DNA from: Amphiduros pacificus
Taxonomy: Eukaryota > Annelida > Polychaeta > Phyllodocida > Hesionidae
DNA: 64,000 bases
Direction of reading: 5' to 3'
Assembly: GCA_949316495.1 (NCBI GenBank)
Contig: OX439011.1
Span: 25,474,495 to 25,538,494 of the forward strand
Shown here: piece after piece, positions 13,062-26,407 of the stretch
Numbering within the stretch: position 1 is the first letter of the stretch
Layout: each line of letters begins with the position of its first letter
Translations under genes and position numbers: made by a program
Notes under the pieces: model-generated
Database searches by the model: none
What the model saw: only the letters and a program-made list of their open reading frames with translations
Told to the model about the DNA's origin: nothing

Positions 13062-14550
13062 GTCCCTCAGAAATAAATGACCAGTCCCTTATTCTGTATA
13101 ATGACAATTTAAAATCATAAATGGACAGTCCCTTAGTCTGTATAATGACAAACTAAAATCATTGGCACTGATCAGAAATAAATGGTCAGTCCCTTAGTCT
13201 GTGTAATGACAAACTAAAATCATTGGCACTGATCAGAAATAAATGGTCAGTCCCTTAGTCTGTGTAATGACAAATTAAAATCATTGGCACTGATCAGAAA
13301 TAAATGGTCAGTCCCTTAGTCTGTGTAATGACAAACTAAAATCATTGGCACTGATCAGAAATAAATGGTCAGTCCCTTAGTCTGTGTAATGACAAATTAA
13401 AATCATTGGCTCTGATCAGAAATAAATGGTCAGTCCCTTAGTCTGTGTAATGACAAACTAAAATCATTGGCACTGATCAGAAATAAATGGTCAGTCCCTT
13501 AGTCTGTGTAATGACAAATTAAAATCATTGGCACTGATCAGAAATAAATGGTCAGTCCCTTAGTCTGTGTAATGACAAATTAAAATCATTGGCACTGATC
13601 AGAAATAAATGGTCAGTCCCTTAGTCTGTGTAATGACAAACTAAAACCATTAGCACTGATCAGAAATAAATGGTCAGTCCCTTAGTCTGTGTAATGACAA
13701 ACTAAAATCATTGGCTCTGATCAGAAATAAATGATAAGTCCCTTAGTCTGTATAATGACAAACTAAAATCATTGGCACTGATCAGAAATAAATGGTCAGT
13801 CCCTTAGTCTGTGTAATGACAAATTAAAATCATTGGCTCTGATCAGAAATAAATGGTCAGTCCCTTAGTCTGTGTAATGACAAACTAAAATCATTGGCAC
13901 TGATCAGAAATAAATGGTCAGTCCCTTAGTCTGTGTAGTGACAAATTAAAATCATTGGCACTGATCAGAAATAAATGGTCTGTCCCTTAGTCTGTGTAAT
14001 GACAAACTAAAATCATTGGCTCTGATCAGAAATAAATGGTCAGTCCCTTAGTCTGTGTAATGACAAACTAAAATCATTGGCACTGATCAGAAATAAATGG
14101 TCAGTCCCTTAGTCTGTGTAATGACAAACTAAAATCATTGGCTCTGATCAGAAATAAATGGTCAGTCCCTTAGTCTGTATAATGACAAACTAAAATCATT
14201 GGCACTGATCAGAAATAAATGGTCAGTCCCTTAGTCTGTGTAATGACAAACTAAAATCATTGGCTCTGATCAGAAATAAATGGTCTGTCCCTTAGTCTGT
14301 ATAATGACAAACTAAAATCATTGGCACTGATCAGAAATAAATGGTCAGTCCCTCAGTTTGTTTAATGAAAACTCAAATCATTGGCACTGATCAGAAATAA
14401 ATGGTCAGTCCCTTAGTCTGTGTAATGACAAACTAAAATCATTGGCACTGATCAGAAATAAATGGTCAGTCCCTTAGTCTGTATAATGACAAACTAAAAT
14501 CATTGGCTCTGATCAGAAATAAATGGTCAGTCCCTTAGTCTATTTAATGA
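13062..14550 (+). repeat. 61-bp minisatellite, about 24 copies
   Basis: Units contain gatcagaaataaatggtcag and tcccttagtctgtgtaatga. Each unit carries an AATAAA. Confidence 0.95.
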
Positions 14551-16266
14551 CATATCAGTCATTATTTAACAGCCTGTTTCAGTTTTATGTGTTTGCCATT
14601 TTCCTCTGCCTATTTTTCGGAGGTATTATTCATAAGAAGTGATCAATTTCAGCCCAAGAGATTGTTGTTCAGATACCTCAGATATCATAAGCATGACCAA
14701 ATAGAAGTTTGACTCCTATTTTTTTGTCATCATTATAAAGCTGCCAGTGAAAGATACACCAGCTGAGTGTGACAACAGAGGCAGATCAAGATAGACTATT
14801 ATCTCTCTATGGTGTGACCAAATAGAATCACTCCATGACCCTGTGCTACCCTATTTCATCACATTTATTGATCTCCAACTAATTTGATAGTTCTTTTTGT
14901 GAAAATCATAAATGAACAAATACATTCAGAAAATATATCTTGCATGATTTTTAATTTTTAATTTTTTTATTTTTTTTGGACAAATATCATTAAAAGACAT
15001 AAAAACTTGCTCGTAACATTTGGTGACAAGCACATTTCAAGAAATGCTGCAAGCTGTATATAATATCATGAATGAATGCAGGCAGAGTTGATCATGATAA
15101 GGTGGTTTCCTGCACACTGGCTAATTCAGTGTCATTTATTGATAGCAATCTGATGTCCCCACCGGTGAAACAATGAGACTGTGCCTTTGTGGGCCGAGCA
15201 GAAGATTTCCATAATGGGGGTGGGCTTAACTGATAAAGCCAGTGCCTGTCTGGTCGCCAATATTGGATCGCATTGTGCAGTGCTACGGAGAGCAATGGCA
15301 ACTCTCAACTACTGGCCGTGGATTTTACCCAGGCTATTATTGTCAAATCCAATTATTTTAGCAGACATTTGCTGTAATAAAAAGACAAAATTGCATTTAA
15401 AAAAAAAACATTTGGAGAGAGTAATATGGTTTTTTTGTGTTTTTTTTTGGTTTGATTATCATGATTTGTATTTGTTCCCGATGATATATTTGGCACCGCA
15501 ACAGCTTTGGTGTGACCATCTAGAGTCATGCAATATCCATGTGTGAACTTTGGGGTCATGATATTAAGTTTCCATTATATTTGGACAGTTCAGACCTATT
15601 TGTAAGCCCGGCCAGATGAACATTGGGGCCTAAAGATTCTGTCTGATATATCTTCAACCATTAACTTTTTAATTTACACCATTTACAGTAGGTACTTCAT
15701 TTTACCAACACAAACCAAAGCCATGCATCTAGATACTTTTTTTCTGGATCCATCCCTTTGGCTCATCCTTGAATGATGATACTTTTGTTCGAGTGGATAT
15801 ATTGCATGTTGATCAATGTTTTGAATTCTTGGTTGGAGTCCTGTATAAACGACAACACTCGGCATGTTAAACAGAAATTAGTTTAGTCTTAGATCCCATA
15901 TTCAATCACGGAGCCGAAAAAATGGCTGTGGAGGCCACTACAGAAATTTAGATTGCCCACAGCTCAGCTATATAGGAACATCAATGTTTTCAGTCATATA
16001 ATGATTGATATATTTCCAACGATTCTCCAGCGCCAGTCTGGGGTTGTAGGCTCATCAACATAACGAATGTGGCAAGCAAGACTAGCGGTCTTGATTTGAA
16101 GACTAGGAGTTATAATGTATATTTTTTTATCATTTTTTTTATGTCATTTTTCTCTGGCATAGTTAAGATCTCGGCTTGAATTCAATTTAGTTAATTTACA
16201 CTTTACATTTTGGTGGAAGACCATATCAAAGGCATTTGAAATAAGCTATAAGCATTGAGGCACCTC
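14551..16266. other. No gene seen
   Basis: Unique AT-rich DNA. Frames near 15181-15546 show no family motif. Confidence 0.55.
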
Positions 16267-17016
16267 AATAGTTGTAAAGGCAACCCAATATTTATAAGGT
16301 CAGTAAATAGTTGTAAAGGCAACCCAATATTTATAAGGTCAGTAAATAGTTGTAAAGGCAACTCAATATTTATAAGGTCAGTAAATAGTTGTAAAGGCAA
16401 CCCAATATTTATAAAGTCAGTAAATAGTTGTAAAGGCAACCCAATATTTATAAGGTCAGTAAATAGTTGTAAAGGCAACCCAATATTTATAAGGTCAGTA
16501 AATAGTTGTAAAGGCAACTCAATATTTATAAGGTCAGTAAATAGTTGTAAAGGCAACCCAATATTTATAAAGTCAGTAAATAGTTGTAAAGGCAGCCCAA
16601 TATTTATAAGGTCAGTAAATAGTTGTAAAGGCAACCCAATATTTATAAGGTCAGTAAATAGTTGTAAAGGCAACCCAATATTTATAAGGTCAGTAAATAG
16701 TTGTAAAGGCAACCCAATATTTATAAGGTCAGTAAATAGTTGTAAAGGCAACCCAATATTTATAAGGTCAGTAAATAGTTGTAAAGGCAACCCAATATTT
16801 ATAAGGTCAGTAAATAGTTGTAAAGGCAACTCAATATTTATAAGGTTAGTAAATAGTTGTAAAGGCAACTCAATATTTATAAGGTCAGTAAATAGTTGTA
16901 AAGGCAACTCAATATTTATAAGGTCAGTAAATAGTTGTAAAGGCAACTCAATATTTATAAGGTCAGTAAATAGTTGTAAAGGCAACCCAATATTTATAAG
17001 GTTAGTAAATAGTTTT
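16267..17016 (+). repeat. 39-bp minisatellite, about 19 copies
   Basis: Units read aatagttgtaaaggcaaccc then aatatttataaggtcagta. The length of 13 codons leaves both strands open for more than 260 codons, which is not a gene. Confidence 0.96.
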
Positions 17017-17059
17017 AAAGGCAAGTTTCCAACCCATATATTCCATAAAGCATCTTTGT

Positions 17060-17330
17060 AGTGGTAAAGTCAACTATGTAGAGGTAAAGTCAACTATGTA
17101 GAGGTAAAGTCAACTATGTAGAGGTAAAGTCATCTATGTAGAGGTAAAGTCAACTATGTAGTGGTATAGTCAACTATGTAGAGGTAACGTCAACTATGTA
17201 GAGGTAAAGTCAACTATGTAGAGGTAAAGTCAACAATGTAGTGGTAAAGTCAACTATGTAGTGGTAAAGTCAACTATGTAGTGGTAAAGTCAACTATGTA
17301 GAGGTAAATGAACTATGGAATGCTAAAGTC
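17060..17330 (+). repeat. 20-bp minisatellite, about 13 copies
   Basis: Unit gaggtaaagtcaactatgta. It shares the taaagGcaac/taaagTcaac core with both neighbouring arrays. Confidence 0.93.
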
Positions 17331-17344
17331 AATTATGTAGTGTT

Positions 17345-18225
17345 ATAGGCAACTGGTATTGGGAAAGACAACTGTGTATTAGGAAAGGCAACTGTGTATT
17401 GGGAAAGGCAACTGTATAAGGAAATGCAACTGTGTATTGGGAAAGGCATCTTTGTATTATTAAAGGCAACTGTATTTGGAAAGGCAGCTGTGTATTTGAA
17501 AAGGCAACTGTATTGGGAAAGGCAACATGTGTATTGGGAAAAGCAACTGTATTGGGAAAGGCAACTGTATATTGGAAAGGCAACTGTGTATTGGGAAAGG
17601 CAACTGTGTATTGGGAAAGGCAACTGTATTGTGAAAGGCAACTTTATTGGAAAGGCAACTGTGTATTGGAAAGGCAACTGTGTATTGGAAAGGCAACTGT
17701 GTATTGGGAAAAGCAACTGTATTGGGAAAGGCAACTGTGTATTTGGAAAGGCAACTGTATAAGGAAAGGCAACTGTGTATTGGGAAAGGCATCTGTGTAT
17801 TATTAAAGACAACTGTATTTGGAAAGGCAGCTGTGTATTTGGAAAGGCAACTGTGTATTGTGAAAGGCAACTGTGTATTGTGAAAAGCAACTGTATTGGA
17901 AAGGCAACTGTATTGGAAAAGGCAACTGTATTATGAAAGGCAACTTTATTGGAAAGGCAACTGTGTATTGGAAAGGCAACTGTGTATTGGAAAGGCAACT
18001 GCGTATTGGGAAAGGCAACCGTGTATTGGGAAAAGCAACTGTATTGGGAAAGGCAACTGTATTTGGAAAGGCAACTGTATTGTGAAAGGCAACTTTATTG
18101 GAAAGGCAACTGTGTATTGGAAAGGCAACTGTATATTGGAAAGGCAACTGTGTATTGGAAAGGCAACTGTATATTGGAACGGCAACTGTGTATTGGAAAA
18201 GCAACTGTATATTGGAAAGGCAAAG
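17345..18225 (+). repeat. 18-20 bp minisatellite, over 40 copies
   Basis: Units are variants of ggaaaggcaactgtgtatt. Unit order is repeated at larger scale: blocks around 17400-17800 recur around 17760-18050. Confidence 0.93.
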
Positions 18226-19317
18226 TTGGAAAATGCAATATGTTTTGTTACAGGCAGCATGTTTTGCCACTGACTGCAGACTCTGCTAGGCTTAGGCACA
18301 GCTTTATTTATATACCAAAAAATTACCAGCCACCCACAGCAAATATGGATCAAAAGATGTTGACCCCCGCCCTAATATAGGCAGGATGATATATCTCCAG
18401 ATATGAGCACAGCAGCATTCACAGAATACACAATAATATAACACTTTTATGTGCATTTGCCAGGATAAGCCCTAAGTCAAAAGCTACCAATTCTGGAATG
18501 TTTTTTTTTCAGTCTGTAAGAGTTAAAATAAAAATTGATGTGGTCAGAATTGAATATCCAGATAATGCACACAGCTTATGTTTGATTAATCTTGCTTTTT
18601 AGATATTTTTGGATGCATTTGACATCATCAGTTTGAGGCAAACATAGATATATGCCACGATTTATAGTGACTGGCTGGCTCATTGCGTGAATCTATTCGG
18701 GCATGCATAGCTGTGTCCTTGCTAACCCATGTACACTATAAATGATATTTGATATTGAATGAAATGGGAAATCATTTATCTTGAAAATAAAAATCATTTA
18801 TCTTGAAAATTAAAAAAAATGCAAAATTTGGAGAGCAGAGAAATATATGTTCTGCACTGTTCTGATCTTAACCGGACATGCTAAAAGCTGTGATTCTGAT
18901 CCTGATCTGGACATACAATTTGTAAAATATGCTTGCCACAAATTATATGCAGCATTTAAACACTGGGATATGTTTATTTTATAGTTATACCAAAACATCT
19001 AATAGTCAAGCTGAAATTAAGCTTGCTCCATATTTGATCTTGTGTGGTGATGCTCATGCTCTGTATTAGCTTAATACATGTATTAATGTCTTGTTTGAGG
19101 AAACAAATTTGAGGTTTTATAATGCCAAGGAGATGTGTTTGGGTTCATAGTCGTGATGGGCCGTGCATCATTTCAAGCCAAATAAATGAGGCAAATATTG
19201 CCAAGAAAACCCATCATGGAGGCAAAGGGGAAGGATTAGCGGTGTTCTGAGGTGTCCGACATGGCAAGATCATGCATTAGTTATCGTCAGTGATGTTGCG
19301 CTTTCTTGCATACACAT
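18226..19317. other. Unique DNA with one orphan repeat unit
   Basis: 18862-18905 carries gatcttaaccggacatgcta and aaagctgtgattctgatc, one unit of the 34-bp array that starts 410 bases later. Confidence 0.65.
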
Positions 19318-20120
19318 GTATGCTAAACGCTGTGATTCTGATCTTAACCAGACATGCTAAACGCTGTGATTCTGATCTTAACCAGACATGCTAAACGCTG
19401 TGATTCTGATCTTAACCAGACATGCTAAAAGCTGTGATTCTGATCTTAACCAAACATGCTAAAAGCTGTGATTCTGATCTTAACCGGACATGCTAAAAGA
19501 TGTGATTCTGATCTTAACCGGACATGCTAAAAGCTGTGATTCTGATCTTAACCAGACATGCTAAAAGCTGTGATTCTGATCTTAACCGGACATGCTAAAA
19601 GCTGCGATTCTGATCTTAACTGGACATGCTAAAAGCTGTGATTCTGATCTTAACCAGACATGCTAAAAGCTGTGATTCTGATCCTAACTGGACGTGCTAA
19701 AAGCTGTGATTCTGATCTTAACTGAACATGCTAAAAGCTGCGATTCTGATCTTAATTGGACATGCTAAAAGCTGTGATTCTGATCTGAACTGGACATGCT
19801 AAAAGCTGTGATTCTAATCTGGACTGGACGTGCTAAAAGCTGTGATTCTGATCTTAATTGGACATGCTAAAAGCTGTGATTCTGATCTGAACTGGACATG
19901 CTAAAAGCTGCGATTCTGATCTTAACTGGACATGCTAAAAACTGTGATTCTGATCTTAACTGGACATGCTAAAAGCTGTGATTCTGATCTTAACTGGACG
20001 TGCTAAAAGCTGTGATTCTGATCTTAACTGGACATGCTAAATGTTATGTATAAATTTGTGATCTAAACTGGACATGATGAATGCTATAGTTGTGATCTAA
20101 ACTGGACATACTAAATGCTA
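19318..20120 (+). repeat. 34-bp minisatellite, about 22 copies
   Basis: Units read acatgctaaaagctgtgatt then ctgatcttaaccgg. The right end decays into looser copies. A lone unit sits at about 18862-18905. Confidence 0.94.
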
Positions 20121-20904
20121 TATTTGTGATTTTTTATTTGTAATTGTTTAGGGCAATTCATATTCAGTGAGATCAATCAACTGACAAAAGGACACTTTTA
20201 AAAAATACTTGAAAAACCATGATTAGGTACTAGACAGTTGGCCTAGCATCAGGGGAACGTGTACAAGCCAGACAGTGCTTCTACTTGTCTGGGACTATGG
20301 GCTAGTGCTTTTATCCCAGACTGTAATCATGCAGCTTACATTTGGAATCACATAGATATTATCATTGTCATCAGATATATCATAATCTGGTCTATTTGAC
20401 TGAGACTGACTGTTCTATTTAACTGTAAAATTGCAGAGAAGTTCAGATTTCTTGCAGTAAGTTTTATTTTTCCATGGGTACGAATGATATAGTTGTTTTC
20501 ATGGCCAACTAAAGAGTAGTGTTTTGGTGCAGGGAATGTTATCATGATGAAGGGCTAGCCTGTTCAGAGAGTACCATCACAGAGAAGAGGTTATTTGACC
20601 CTTACCAGTCCTTGCATGTTAACAAGAACATGTGTGAGAAATAGATTTGCAGGGCTCTTGCTTTTACGACCTCATAAACAGTTTAAGCCAAACTTCATTG
20701 TGGTCAACCATGGGAATTGTGTGACTCTGTTTAAGTCATCACTCACAGTACTGACATCTATAGCCGCCATATCAAAATGTGGGAATTTGGTCATTTGGTC
20801 ACATTTTGAAGATTTGAAATAAGTTGAATAAATTAGGGTCTTGGAGGATACAATGAATTAACATATGGTAGTTATTTTATCAGGGATGAGAATCTGAATC
20901 TGGA
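20121..20904. other. No gene seen
   Basis: Unique sequence without recognised signals. Confidence 0.5.
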
Positions 20905-21245
20905 ATCTGGACTGACTTGAATTCAGGAACTCATTAGATGCCTGGACTGGACTGACTATTGAGTTCAGGAACTCGGTAGATGCCTGGACTGGACTGACTA
21001 TTGACTTCAGGAACTCAGTAGATGCCTGGACTGGACTGACTATTGAGTTCAGGAACTCATTAGATGCCTGGACTGGACTGACTATTGAGTTCAGGAACTC
21101 AGTAGATGCCTGGACTGGACTGACTATTGAGTTCAGGAACTCATTAGATGCCTGGACTGGACTGACTTGAATTCAGGAACTCAGTAGATGCCTGGAATGG
21201 ACTGACTATTGACTTCAGGAACTCGGTAGATGTGTGGACTGAACT
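20905..21245 (+). repeat. 42-bp minisatellite, about 8 copies
   Basis: Units contain gactggactgactattgag and ttcaggaactcagtagatgc. Confidence 0.93.
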
Positions 21246-23117
21246 GGCAGTGCATGTTTTTCATCAGCCTAGAGCCCTCATGTAATTACATGATTAAGTA
21301 TGCCACCAATAAACCTGAATATTTTATTGTGAGCTTGTTTTCATTGTGCCTTTGAACACGGAAAAAATGAATTAAAGAGAAGAAAAAAATCAATTCCAAT
21401 GATTTGATATGTCCAAAATCAATAAGAAATTTATGTTTTACTATAAAAAGTATATTGAAAGATGGACAACAAGCATGGACCCATTTCTCAGTTTATTTTT
21501 GGGTTTCAAATTCATATTTTTGAAACTAATATTTCATTGGTTTTACCTGTCATTTTGGTTGATAAGATATTCTGCCAGCAGAATTGTGTACATTATATCA
21601 TACTTATCAGGAACATCCCTTGACTAATGTTTCTACATCTCAAGATATGAAAATAAAATAAGAAGATAGATTATTCCAAGCCACTCAGTTAAAGTGTGAT
21701 TGTGAACTCAAAATATCAAAAACAAAAATGGGTAAAACTTCTTCAGGAATTTAATGAGCCTTGTTGGCATTCCTTACTATATATATTATCATGATGATGT
21801 GTTGAGACAATAATGAAAATGCCAAGGTGGTAGGTACCTTCAAGGCTTCACCATGCAAACAGTCAATATTGCACAGCGGATCATTCAGACCACCATATCA
21901 TTCTGGAATGCACATGAAATCTATCCTTCGTCGCCACTCTTGGCATTGCTTGAGAATCCCTGAGTTAACTATTGATGACTTGTAGCAAACATGTCTTGAG
22001 TGGGCCATTGTCTTTTGTTTTCTTGCTTAACTTACAGTTATTTTTGCACAGATTTTTTTTTTCTAGGCAACATCACAAATTTGTTTTTCTTTTTTCCTCA
22101 TAAAATTCACTATTAATGTTAATGAGAAAAGCTTAGTTATAGGTTTTGTAAGTGTAGAGAACTGTTTGATCAGTCAGTTTTGATCAGAGAAAAGCGTGGA
22201 TTCCAGCAGCATCTAATATTGCCACATCTCAACATTCATCTTCGTGTGGTGCCGAAGTTTTTACATATCCAGTCTCCTGAGAGTGTAGCCGTTAATATAT
22301 TGATGAAAATATGCAAAGGTGGACAAAAAAATTACAAGAGTTAATTCATGTGTACTGTCCTGGCATACAACTCCCTAAACTTGCAGGGGTAAGGTGTGAC
22401 CTAATATGTTCACATGATGACCTCTTCTGAGTTATTAACAAGCTGCTCATTGTTCCATTGTCAATGTGTAATCAGTCTGTCTGATCTACATATGATAATG
22501 AGTTGGCTTGACATGACCTGGATCATCATGTGACCTAATTTGTTAGTGGCTACAGATGAGGTTCAGTTGGCTTTGTAAATGTAGTAACCATAGTAACTTG
22601 TCAGAATGATTTCTAACTCAGGAATTCAGAGGTGGATGCTAACTGAATTATGCATGTCCATCCATTCTTGTCACAAAGGCAGAACAGAGGAAACCGAGTC
22701 ACAAGGTCATGCAGAATGAGGTCAGGTCAGGGTCAACCAAAAATAGGTCAAACTCTTGAAGGACTCTTTCAGCAAATAATATCAGATTCATTTCAGGCAA
22801 ATAAACTAAGTAACAAAGATAAAATGTACAAATATCAGAAATATATCTTTTTAGACATATATGTACAAATTTGTGATCAAACGATTATTTATTGGGTCAA
22901 ACATAAACTGGACCAAACATGGCCAAGCTCAGCTGACGTGTGACCATCAAATCACTCAACACATAGCCAAATAGAGGCACACAAAGATTATGACCTTATT
23001 TGGTCATGATTATGCACAACCAAATACCTTTTTGGTTCCTTCTCTATTTCTCATTCACACAAACAAAGAGGGCATTGCTGGTCTCCGATTCATCATACTT
23101 AGATAATTAAGACAAAC
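21246..23117. other. No gene seen
   Basis: AT-rich unique sequence with no coding motif or repeat family recognised. Confidence 0.5.
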
Positions 23118-23505
23118 AGCTGTCTGGTCATAGATAGCTGTCTGGTCGTAGATAGCTGTCTGGTCGTAAACAGCTGTATGGTCATAAACAGCTGTCTGGT
23201 CGTAGGAGCTATCTGGCCATAGATAGCTATCTGGTCATAGAGAGCTGTCTGATTATAAACAGCTGTCTGGTCATAGATATCTGTCTGGTAATAGAAGCTA
23301 TCTGGTCATAAACAGCTGACAGCGGTCTGGTCATAAACAGCTGTCTTGTCGAAGATAGTTGTCTGGTCATAAACAGCTGTCTGGTCGTAGATAGCTGTCT
23401 GGTCATAGATAGCTGTCTGGTCATAGAGAGCTGTCTTGTCGAAGATAGCTGTTTGGCCATAAACAGCTGTCTGGTCATAGATAGCTGTCTGGTCATAAAC
23501 AGTTT
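23118..23505 (+). repeat. 18-bp minisatellite, about 21 copies
   Basis: Unit agctgtctggtcatagat with aac and gta variants. Confidence 0.92.
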
Positions 23506-23568
23506 CACATACATGTACTTATATATGTATAGATTTATAAATTTCACCCAGCTATGTTGCAATTTACC

Positions 23569-23815
23569 ATCTGGCTCTGTTGCGAGTGTCCGGAATGACA
23601 CGATTTAGCATCCGGCTCTGTTGCAAGCGTCTGGAATGACACCATTTATTGGCCGGCTCTGTTGCGAGTGTCCGGAATGACACGATTTAGCGTCCGGCTC
23701 TGTTGCAAGCATCTGGAATGACACCATTTATTGTCCGGCTCTGTTGCGAGTGTCCGGAATGACACGATTTAGTGTCCAGAATGAATTGTCCGGATTAGTT
23801 CAGATTTAGCATCCG
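23569..23815 (+). repeat. About 41-bp minisatellite, alternating variants
   Basis: Units contain ccggctctgttgcgagtgtc and cggaatgacacgatttag. Alternate units carry caagc-tctgg-accatttatt, making a two-unit higher-order repeat. Confidence 0.88.
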
Positions 23816-24238
23816 GCACTGTTCAGAGCTCTCCCACCCCTGACTCTACATGTATCTATTTTGTATCATGTGAAGTTTTTATTCATGACAGGCTAAAATA
23901 TTGTATATGGCCACTTTTCCCTGATGAAATAGCAACTGATCATGCTGCTTAGGGGGAAAGTATACACAGTCCAATTAAGCAACATAAATGGTGTGTTTCT
24001 GTATCCCTGGCCAGGTGTGCTATAATTGCCAAGATTAATAAATACAATCATGAAATGCAGAAATAACAGTGACGCAAATTATAAGCCATTTACGTAGGTG
24101 TTTTATCAGAAATAAGTGATGAAGGATGGATCCTTATTTATGGAAGTGTGAGTTTGCATTGATATATTCATGAGTAGATCTATCATATTTGTATTGGTCC
24201 CAGGCAGGTGAACTTCCCACCAGTTTGTTTTAAACTTC
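23816..24238. other. No gene seen
   Basis: Unique sequence between the 41-bp array and the TIR element. Confidence 0.5.
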
Positions 24239-24600
24239 CAGGCCTTGACATTAACAGAAAAATGTTGGTTGTCCGGTTGGGCCACCAGAGCATGGGAAGG
24301 GGTGGCCCGAAGTTTCTAAGGATAATAGGATGTGTGATACAATAAAGAGAATTGTACATAAGGCTGTGTAGTGACTAGTGTCTTAGTGGGGGTTACTTGT
24401 CCCAATTAAAATTTACAAGTCCATTGGTCGCGATATGAGATATCTATCAGGGATAAGAATAAAATTAAGACAGTTTGGGCCACTAAAAGACCAAAAATAT
24501 TGTTGCCCAACTGGGCCATTACAATTACAAAGCATTCACTGGCCCAAACAGAGGATCTGGTGGCCCTGGGCCACCGGGCCAGTACGTATGTCAAGGCCTG
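24239..24600. mobile_element. Small DNA element with terminal inverted repeats
   Basis: The start caggccttgacat is matched by atgtcaaggcctg at the end. Just inside lie inverted blocks rich in gggccacc/ggtggccc. At 362 bp with no coding potential this fits a non-autonomous TIR element; the CAG start is hAT-like. No clear target-site duplication was seen. Confidence 0.55.
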
Positions 24601-24692
24601 AAGACTCAACACCATACAGTCGTTGAGTAAGACCAGGCACACCGCAATATTGGGCCACATTTGACTGGTGCGACTGTATGGTGTTGAGTCTT
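24601..24692. repeat. Perfect 22-bp inverted repeat (hairpin)
   Basis: 24601-24622 (aagactcaacaccatacagt and two more bases) is the exact reverse complement of 24671-24692, with a 48-base loop. It touches the end of the TIR element before it. Confidence 0.7.
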
Positions 24693-24813
24693 ATTATGAG
24701 GAGGTTAAATAGATGTTTGGCACCAAATTTACATTGTCTTGAGTGGCATGCTGATGGGATTCCTTTCACTAATTGACTCAGAGACTTCTGCATGGATGAA
24801 CCCGTACAGTGAT

Positions 24814-24935
24814 GAAAGTCTTCAGGAAATAACCTGAATTCAGGTGTTTTTCTTCAAATGTGGAATTCAAAATGGTCTGAAACATCCAAAATTGACATTT
24901 CTGAAAGTGTTTTCAGGTTAATTTTTAAGGGTTTC
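24814..24935 (+). mobile_element. MITE (cagtgatgaaagtc family), 3' end lost
   Basis: Starts acagtgatgaaagtcttcag and follows the full copy at 51001 to gggtttc, where the 55-bp array begins. The right inverted repeat is missing. Confidence 0.72.
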
Positions 24936-25795
24936 GAGGTAGAGTCACATACTAGCTCTGCCAGTGCCTACTCTGCGTGGCAAGGTAGAATCACATACTA
25001 GCTCTGCCAGTATTGCCTTGTACTACTCTGCGCAGCGAGGTAGAGTCACATACCACCTCTGCCAGTATTGCCTGTATTGCCTTGTACTACTCTGCGTGGT
25101 GAGGTAGAGTCACATACTAGCTCTGCCAGTATTGCCTTGTACTACTCTGCGTGGTGAGGTAGAATCACATACTAGCTCTGCCAGTATTGCCAGTATTGCC
25201 TTGTACTACTCTGCGTGGTGAGGTAGAGTCACATACTAGCTCTGCCAGTATTGCCTTGGCCTACTCTGCGTGGCAAGGTAGAATCACATACTAGCTCTGC
25301 CTGTATTGCCTTGTACTACTCTGCGTGGTGAGGTAGAGTCACATACTAGCTCTGCCAGTATTGCCTTGTACTACTCTGCGTGGTGAGGTAGAATCACATA
25401 CTAGCTCTGCCAGTATTGCCAGTATTGCCTTGTACTACTCTGCGTGGTGAGGTAGAGTCACATACTAGCTCTGCCAGTATTGCCTTGTACTACTCTGCGT
25501 GGCGAGGTAGAGTCATATACTACCTCTGCCAGTATTGCCTTGTACTACTCTGTATGGCGAGGTAGAGCCACATACTGCCTCTGCCAGTATTGCCTTGTAC
25601 TACTCTGCGTGGTGAGGTAGAATCACATACTAGCTCTGCCAGTATTGCCTTGTACTACTCTGCGTGGCGAGGTAGAGTCATATACTACCTCTGCCAGTAT
25701 TGCCTTGTACTACTCTGTATGGTGAGGTAGAGCCACATACTGCCTCTGCCAGTATTGCCTTGTACTACTCTGCGTGGCGAGGTAGAGTCACATAC
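24936..25795 (+). repeat. 55-bp minisatellite, about 15 copies
   Basis: Units contain gtagagtcacatactagctc, tgccagtattgccttgtact and actctgcgtggtgag. Some units have an extra copy of ccagtattg. Confidence 0.95.
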
Positions 25796-26407
25796 TCATA
25801 CATGGCGTAAGTGACACATACATGGCGTAAGTGCCACATGTATGGCGTAAGTGACACATGCATGGCGTAAGTGACACATACATGGCGTAAGTGCCACATG
25901 TATGGCGTAAATGACACATGCATGGCGTAAGTGACACATGCATGGCGTAAGTGCCACATGTATGGCGTGACACATGCATGGCGTAAGTGACACATACATG
26001 GCGTAAATGCCACATGTATGGCGTAAGTGACACATGCATGGCGTAAGTGACACATGCATGGCGTAAGTGACACATACATGGCGTAAGTGCCACATGTATG
26101 GCGTAAGTGACACATGCATGGCGTAAGTGACACATACATGGCGTAAGTGCCACATGTATGGCGTAAGTGACACATGCATGGCGTAAGTGACACATACATG
26201 GCGTAAGTGCCACATATATGGCGTGACACATGCATGGCGTAAGTGACACATACATGGCGTAAATGCCACATGTATGGCGTAAGTGACACATGCATGGCTT
26301 AAGTGACACATGCATGGCGTAAGTGACACATGCATGGCGTAAGTGCCACATACATGGCGTAAGTGCCACATGTATGGCGTAAGTGACACATACATGGCGT
26401 AAGTGAC
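25796..26407 (+). repeat. 20-bp minisatellite, about 31 copies
   Basis: Unit tggcgtaagtgacacataca. Variants (gtgccacatgta, gtgacacatgca, gtgacacataca) recur in order, giving a 60-bp higher-order repeat. It starts directly at the end of the 55-bp array. Confidence 0.94.

Noticed and set aside
16203-17061. Open frames of about 270 codons on both strands
   Set aside because: They are the 39-bp array read in multiples of three, perfectly periodic and open on both strands.
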